DNA of 56,000 bases, taken from assembly GCF_009806575.1 (NCBI RefSeq), contig NZ_CP047095.1:40001-96000 (forward strand). Direction: 5' to 3'. Position numbers and translations under genes: made by a program. The DNA comes from Rossellomorea marisflavi (lineage in GTDB: Bacteria > Bacillota > Bacilli > Bacillales > Bacillaceae_B). The notes under the pieces are model-generated. The model saw only the letters and a list, made by a program, of their open reading frames with translations. It ran no database searches and was not told where the DNA came from. Below, in pieces: positions 51,609-56,000 of this stretch. Positions within the stretch are counted from its first letter, which is position 1. Each line of letters opens with the position of its first letter.

Positions 51609-52442
51609 ATGAAGCAAGTAATCAAATGTGGAAAGTACGAACTCGATTTCAGCGCAAAGACGTTGATCATGGGAATCCTTAATGTGACCCCCGATTCCTT
51701 TTCGGACGGAGGGAAATACAATCATATAGAAGCCGCAGTGGAGCGTGCCAAGGAAATGGTGGAAATGGGCGCGGATATCATCGATATCGGAGGCGAGTCC
51801 ACCCGGCCGGGCTATGAACCTGTATCGGCCGAGGAAGAAATCGCCCGCGTTGTCCCCGTCATTGAAGCGATCGCTTCCCGAGTCGACGTACCGATCTCGA
51901 TTGATACATTCAAAGCTGAGACGGCCAGAAGGGCCATTGAAGCAGGTGCATCTATCATCAATGATGTATGGGGCGCAAAGAAGGATCCGGATATGGCGAG
52001 GGTTGCTGCCGATGCGGGTGTCCCCATCATCTTGATGCACAACCGGGAGACGGAAGAATATGAAGACTTTGTCCGTGACAGCATCCAGGACATCCAGCAA
52101 AGCATTTTTCTCGTGAAACAGGCGGGGGTGAAGGATGATCAGATCATCCTCGATCCCGGCATTGGCTTTGCGAAAACGATGGATGACAATATGATGATGA
52201 TGAGGAATCTTGATATTCTTGTGTCGCTGGGTTACCCTGTCCTTCTCGGTACATCGAAGAAGCGGCTGATCGGTCATGTCCTGGATCTTCCTGTCGACCA
52301 ACGGATGGAAGGGACGGGTGCAACGGTATGTTACGGTATCCAGAAAGGCTGCCACATCGTTCGGATCCATGATGTGAAGGAAATGGCGAGGATGGCGAAA
52401 ATGATGGACGCATTAGTCGGAAAGGGGAAGTGGAATGGATAA
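51609..52442 (+). CDS. folP: Dihydropteroate synthase (FolP, Sul)
   Basis: 277 residues, TIM barrel. Joins p-aminobenzoate to hydroxymethyl-dihydropterin pyrophosphate; the target of sulfonamides. GILNVTPDSFSDGG (about 19-32), GADIIDIGGESTRPG (about 57-71) and the final SIDTFKAE / KRLIG elements are intact. AGGAGGC supports the start. Overlaps folB by 8 nt. Confidence 0.97.
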   Translation: MKQVIKCGKYELDFSAKTLIMGILNVTPDSFSDGGKYNHIEAAVERAKEMVEMGADIIDIGGESTRPGYEPVSAEEEIARVVPVIEAIASRVDVPISIDTFKAETARRAIEAGASIINDVWGAKKDPDMARVAADAGVPIILMHNRETEEYEDFVRDSIQDIQQSIFLVKQAGVKDDQIILDPGIGFAKTMDDNMMMMRNLDILVSLGYPVLLGTSKKRLIGHVLDLPVDQRMEGTGATVCYGIQKGCHIVRIHDVKEMARMAKMMDALVGKGKWNG

Positions 52443-52794
52443 AATCTATGTGAACGAAATGGAATTCTACGGATATCACGGGGTGTTTGAAGAAGAGAAC
52501 AAGCTGGGCCAGCGTTTCAGGGTGAGTGCCGAACTTCACCTGGATCTCAGCACATCCGGGAAGAGCGATAACCTGGAAGACTCGGTGAACTATGCTGAAA
52601 TCTACACGGTCACCAAATCGGTTGTGGAGGGTGAAGCCTTGAACCTTGTTGAGGCAGTGGCAGAGAGGATTGCCGGCAGCCTGCTTGAGTCCTTCCCGAG
52701 CGTTGCCGAGTGCAAGATTACCGTTATCAAGCCGGATCCCCCGATTCCCGGTCATTATAAATCCGTAGCGGTCGAAATCACCAGGGGCCGATAA
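52435..52794 (+). CDS. folB: Dihydroneopterin aldolase
   Basis: 119 residues. Cleaves dihydroneopterin to hydroxymethyl-dihydropterin and glycolaldehyde. MEFYGYHGVFEEE (about 8-20) and VNYAEIY (about 53) are the family motifs; Lys in ITVIKPDPP is the catalytic Lys. The start lies inside folP behind AAAGGGGAAG. Confidence 0.96.
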   Translation: MDKIYVNEMEFYGYHGVFEEENKLGQRFRVSAELHLDLSTSGKSDNLEDSVNYAEIYTVTKSVVEGEALNLVEAVAERIAGSLLESFPSVAECKITVIKPDPPIPGHYKSVAVEITRGR

Positions 52795-52795
52795 T

Positions 52796-53320
52796 ATGTA
52801 TACCGCTTACATTTCTCTTGGATCCAATATCGGGAACCGGGAGGCATATTTGGAAAAAGCCATTCAAATCCTCGGCAGTCATGGTAAGATAGAAGTCAAA
52901 AGGCTCTCTTCCATTTATGAAACAGAGCCTGTCGGATATACGGATCAAGGCGAATTTTTGAACATGGTCATTGCAGTTCAAACCAGTTTGCGTCCAGAAA
53001 CGCTGTTGCATCAATGCTTGCAGGTGGAAATTGATCTTGGTCGGGAAAGGGAGTTCAAATGGGGTCCAAGGATCATCGATCTTGACGTGCTGCTGTATGA
53101 ACAAGAGACGATCGAAACCACGGATCTTCTCATCCCCCACCCGAGGATGCAAGAAAGAGCTTTTGTCCTCATACCGCTGTTGGAGATCGCTCCCGGCCTG
53201 GAACATCCCTCATTCGGTGCCCCGTTGGAGAATCTTCTGGACGAAATACCTGACAAAGAAGGAGTTCGGCTATGGAAACAGATAAATGGGGAAGACGCAT
53301 TCGTGCATTCAGGAAATTAA
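52796..53320 (+). CDS. folK: Hydroxymethyldihydropterin pyrophosphokinase
   Basis: 174 residues. Activates hydroxymethyl-dihydropterin with ATP before FolP. YISLGSNIGNREAYL (about 5-19), the GPRIIDLDVLLYE signature (about 93-105) and PHPRMQERAFVL (about 115-126) are conserved. It begins 1 nt after folB and overlaps yazB by 49 nt. Confidence 0.96.
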   Translation: MYTAYISLGSNIGNREAYLEKAIQILGSHGKIEVKRLSSIYETEPVGYTDQGEFLNMVIAVQTSLRPETLLHQCLQVEIDLGREREFKWGPRIIDLDVLLYEQETIETTDLLIPHPRMQERAFVLIPLLEIAPGLEHPSFGAPLENLLDEIPDKEGVRLWKQINGEDAFVHSGN

Positions 53321-53487
53321 AAGGATTTACACAGGACGGCCTGGCAAAAGAACTCGGAGTGTCTGTCTCGGTCCTGGGAGAGATCGAGCGGGGGAGTCGT
53401 GCTCCGAGCGATGATTTTCTCACAAGCGTCTCCGAGGCGTTGAGTGTCCCGGTGGAGGAGCTCTCCCCCTCTGAAGATGAAGAGTGA
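53272..53487 (+). CDS. yazB: XRE-family HTH protein YazB
   Basis: 71-residue helix-turn-helix protein (KLKGFTQDGLAKELGVSVSVLGEIERG is the HTH region, about 15-40). It lies inside the folate operon as in B. subtilis, overlapping the 3' end of folK by 49 nt in another frame. A regulatory target is not known. It is followed by a terminator instead of dusB (yacF), which comes next in B. subtilis. Confidence 0.85.
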   Translation: METDKWGRRIRAFRKLKGFTQDGLAKELGVSVSVLGEIERGSRAPSDDFLTSVSEALSVPVEELSPSEDEE

Positions 53488-53526
53488 ATAGTGCCCACAT
53501 TAGCGAACGCTTGGGACAAGCATATG

Positions 53527-53580
53527 AAAAAGGCTTGAGAAGGTGAGCGGTTGAACCCGCCTGCCCGATCGGCCTTTTTT
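53527..53580 (+). terminator. Terminator of the folate operon
   Basis: AAAAGGCT pairs with GGCCTTTT over a branched loop that contains a GCGG-CCGC hairpin, followed by TTTTTT. It separates yazB from lysS. Confidence 0.75.
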
Positions 53581-53652
53581 GGATGTTTTTAGAAGCGGAT
53601 ACTTTAGGGGTGTTACAAACCGAGATATTGTGTAAAATAGTAGGGTATATAA

Positions 53653-55179
<1,527 letters not shown>

Positions 55180-55187
55180 TTTACCTG

Positions 55188-55216
55188 AAAAGGCTGCGGA
55201 TATCCGCGGCCTTTTT
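55188..55216 (+). terminator. Terminator after lysS
   Basis: AAAAGGCTGCGG pairs with CCGCGGCCTTTT around ATAT, followed by TTTTT. Confidence 0.9.
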
Positions 55217-55336
55217 CTATGCCTGAGATCGATGATTAATCATATATATAGAAACAATCTTTTTAAGAGCGGTAAGATCATCGGTAAGGGTTGAAATGTT
55301 TTTTTTACAAAGTCGAAATAAAATCGAAAAAAACTA

Positions 55337-55460
55337 TTGCACACCCTTTGATATGGTGGTATAGTATTATCTGTTGCCGCAAACGAGCAACGTTGAAACA
55401 ACAAGATGAAAAAACTTTTTGAAAAAAGTTATTGACATCGAAACGAAAATCCTGTAACAT
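55337..55460 (+). promoter_or_regulatory. Tandem rrn promoters P1 and P2
   Basis: P1: TTGCAC (55337-55342), 17 bp, TATAGT (55360-55365). P2: TTGACA (55432-55437), 17 bp, TAACAT (55455-55460). The following leader carries the CCTTGAAAACTGAACA sequence common in Bacillus rRNA leaders (about 55498-55514). A second rRNA operon begins here, in the same direction as the first. Confidence 0.85.
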
Positions 55461-55571
55461 TATAAGGGTCGCTTCAAACGAAGCAATGAACATTTGAACC
55501 TTGAAAACTGAACAAAACAAGACAAACACGTCAACGTTAATTCTAGATTTATTTTAAGAGCTATTCAAACT

Positions 55572-56000
<429 letters not shown>

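Overview
The window is a chromosomal core segment of a Bacillaceae bacterium (Bacillus sensu lato; a relative outside the B. subtilis group is my inference from gene losses and sequence divergence). It runs from the 3' part of one 23S-5S rRNA pair to the 5' part of the next 16S gene, both on the + strand. Between them lies the classical origin-proximal region known in Bacillus subtilis as csfB to lysS, in the same order. The evidence is gene order, many endospore genes (csfB, yabG, sspF, spoVG, spoVT, yabP, yabQ, spoIIE, fin), typical SpoVG, Veg, AbrB and Ctc sequences, and sigma-A, sigma-B, sigma-G and sigma-H style promoters.

Layout: (1) 1-1280, 23S tail, 5S and terminator. (2) 1280-2227, about 0.95 kb of non-coding DNA with a strikingly phased TTGCGA motif array and a pair of direct repeats. 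(3) 2.2-9.4 kb, csfB, then the yaaO-tmk-darA-yaaR-holB-ricT-yabA replication/signalling operon and trmN6-rsmI. (4) abrB on the minus strand, with a Spo0A operator. (5) 10.3-17.5 kb, metS, tatD, yabE, rnmV, rsmA, yabG. (6) 17.7-25.6 kb, veg, sspF, ispE, purR, ridA, spoVG, glmU, prs, ctc, pth, fin. (7) 25.7-35.6 kb, mfd, spoVT, yabM, yabN, rqcP, yabP, yabQ, divIC, yabR. (8) Two minus-strand tRNA genes (Met, Glu). (9) 36-44.5 kb, spoIIE, yabS, yabT, tilS (broken by a frameshift in this sequence), hprT, ftsH. (10) 44.9-48.6 kb, coaX, hslO, yacD, cysK. (11) 48.7-55.2 kb, the folate operon pabB-pabA-pabC-folP-folB-folK-yazB, then lysS, and the rrn promoters with the start of 16S.

The genes are mostly housekeeping (translation, rRNA and tRNA modification, DNA replication and repair, nucleotide, folate and cysteine metabolism), interleaved with sporulation functions and their switches (AbrB, Spo0A boxes, SpoVT, Fin, Gin, SpoIIE). 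I found no prophage, insertion sequence, CRISPR array, defence system or obviously novel multi-gene system. The observations most worth checking are the tilS frameshift, the phased TTGCGA array downstream of the first rRNA operon, the clustered Spo0A boxes and perfect palindrome between abrB and metS, and the structured tatD-yabE spacer. Compared with B. subtilis gene order, xpaC-yaaN, yazA and dusB (yacF) are absent from their usual places.
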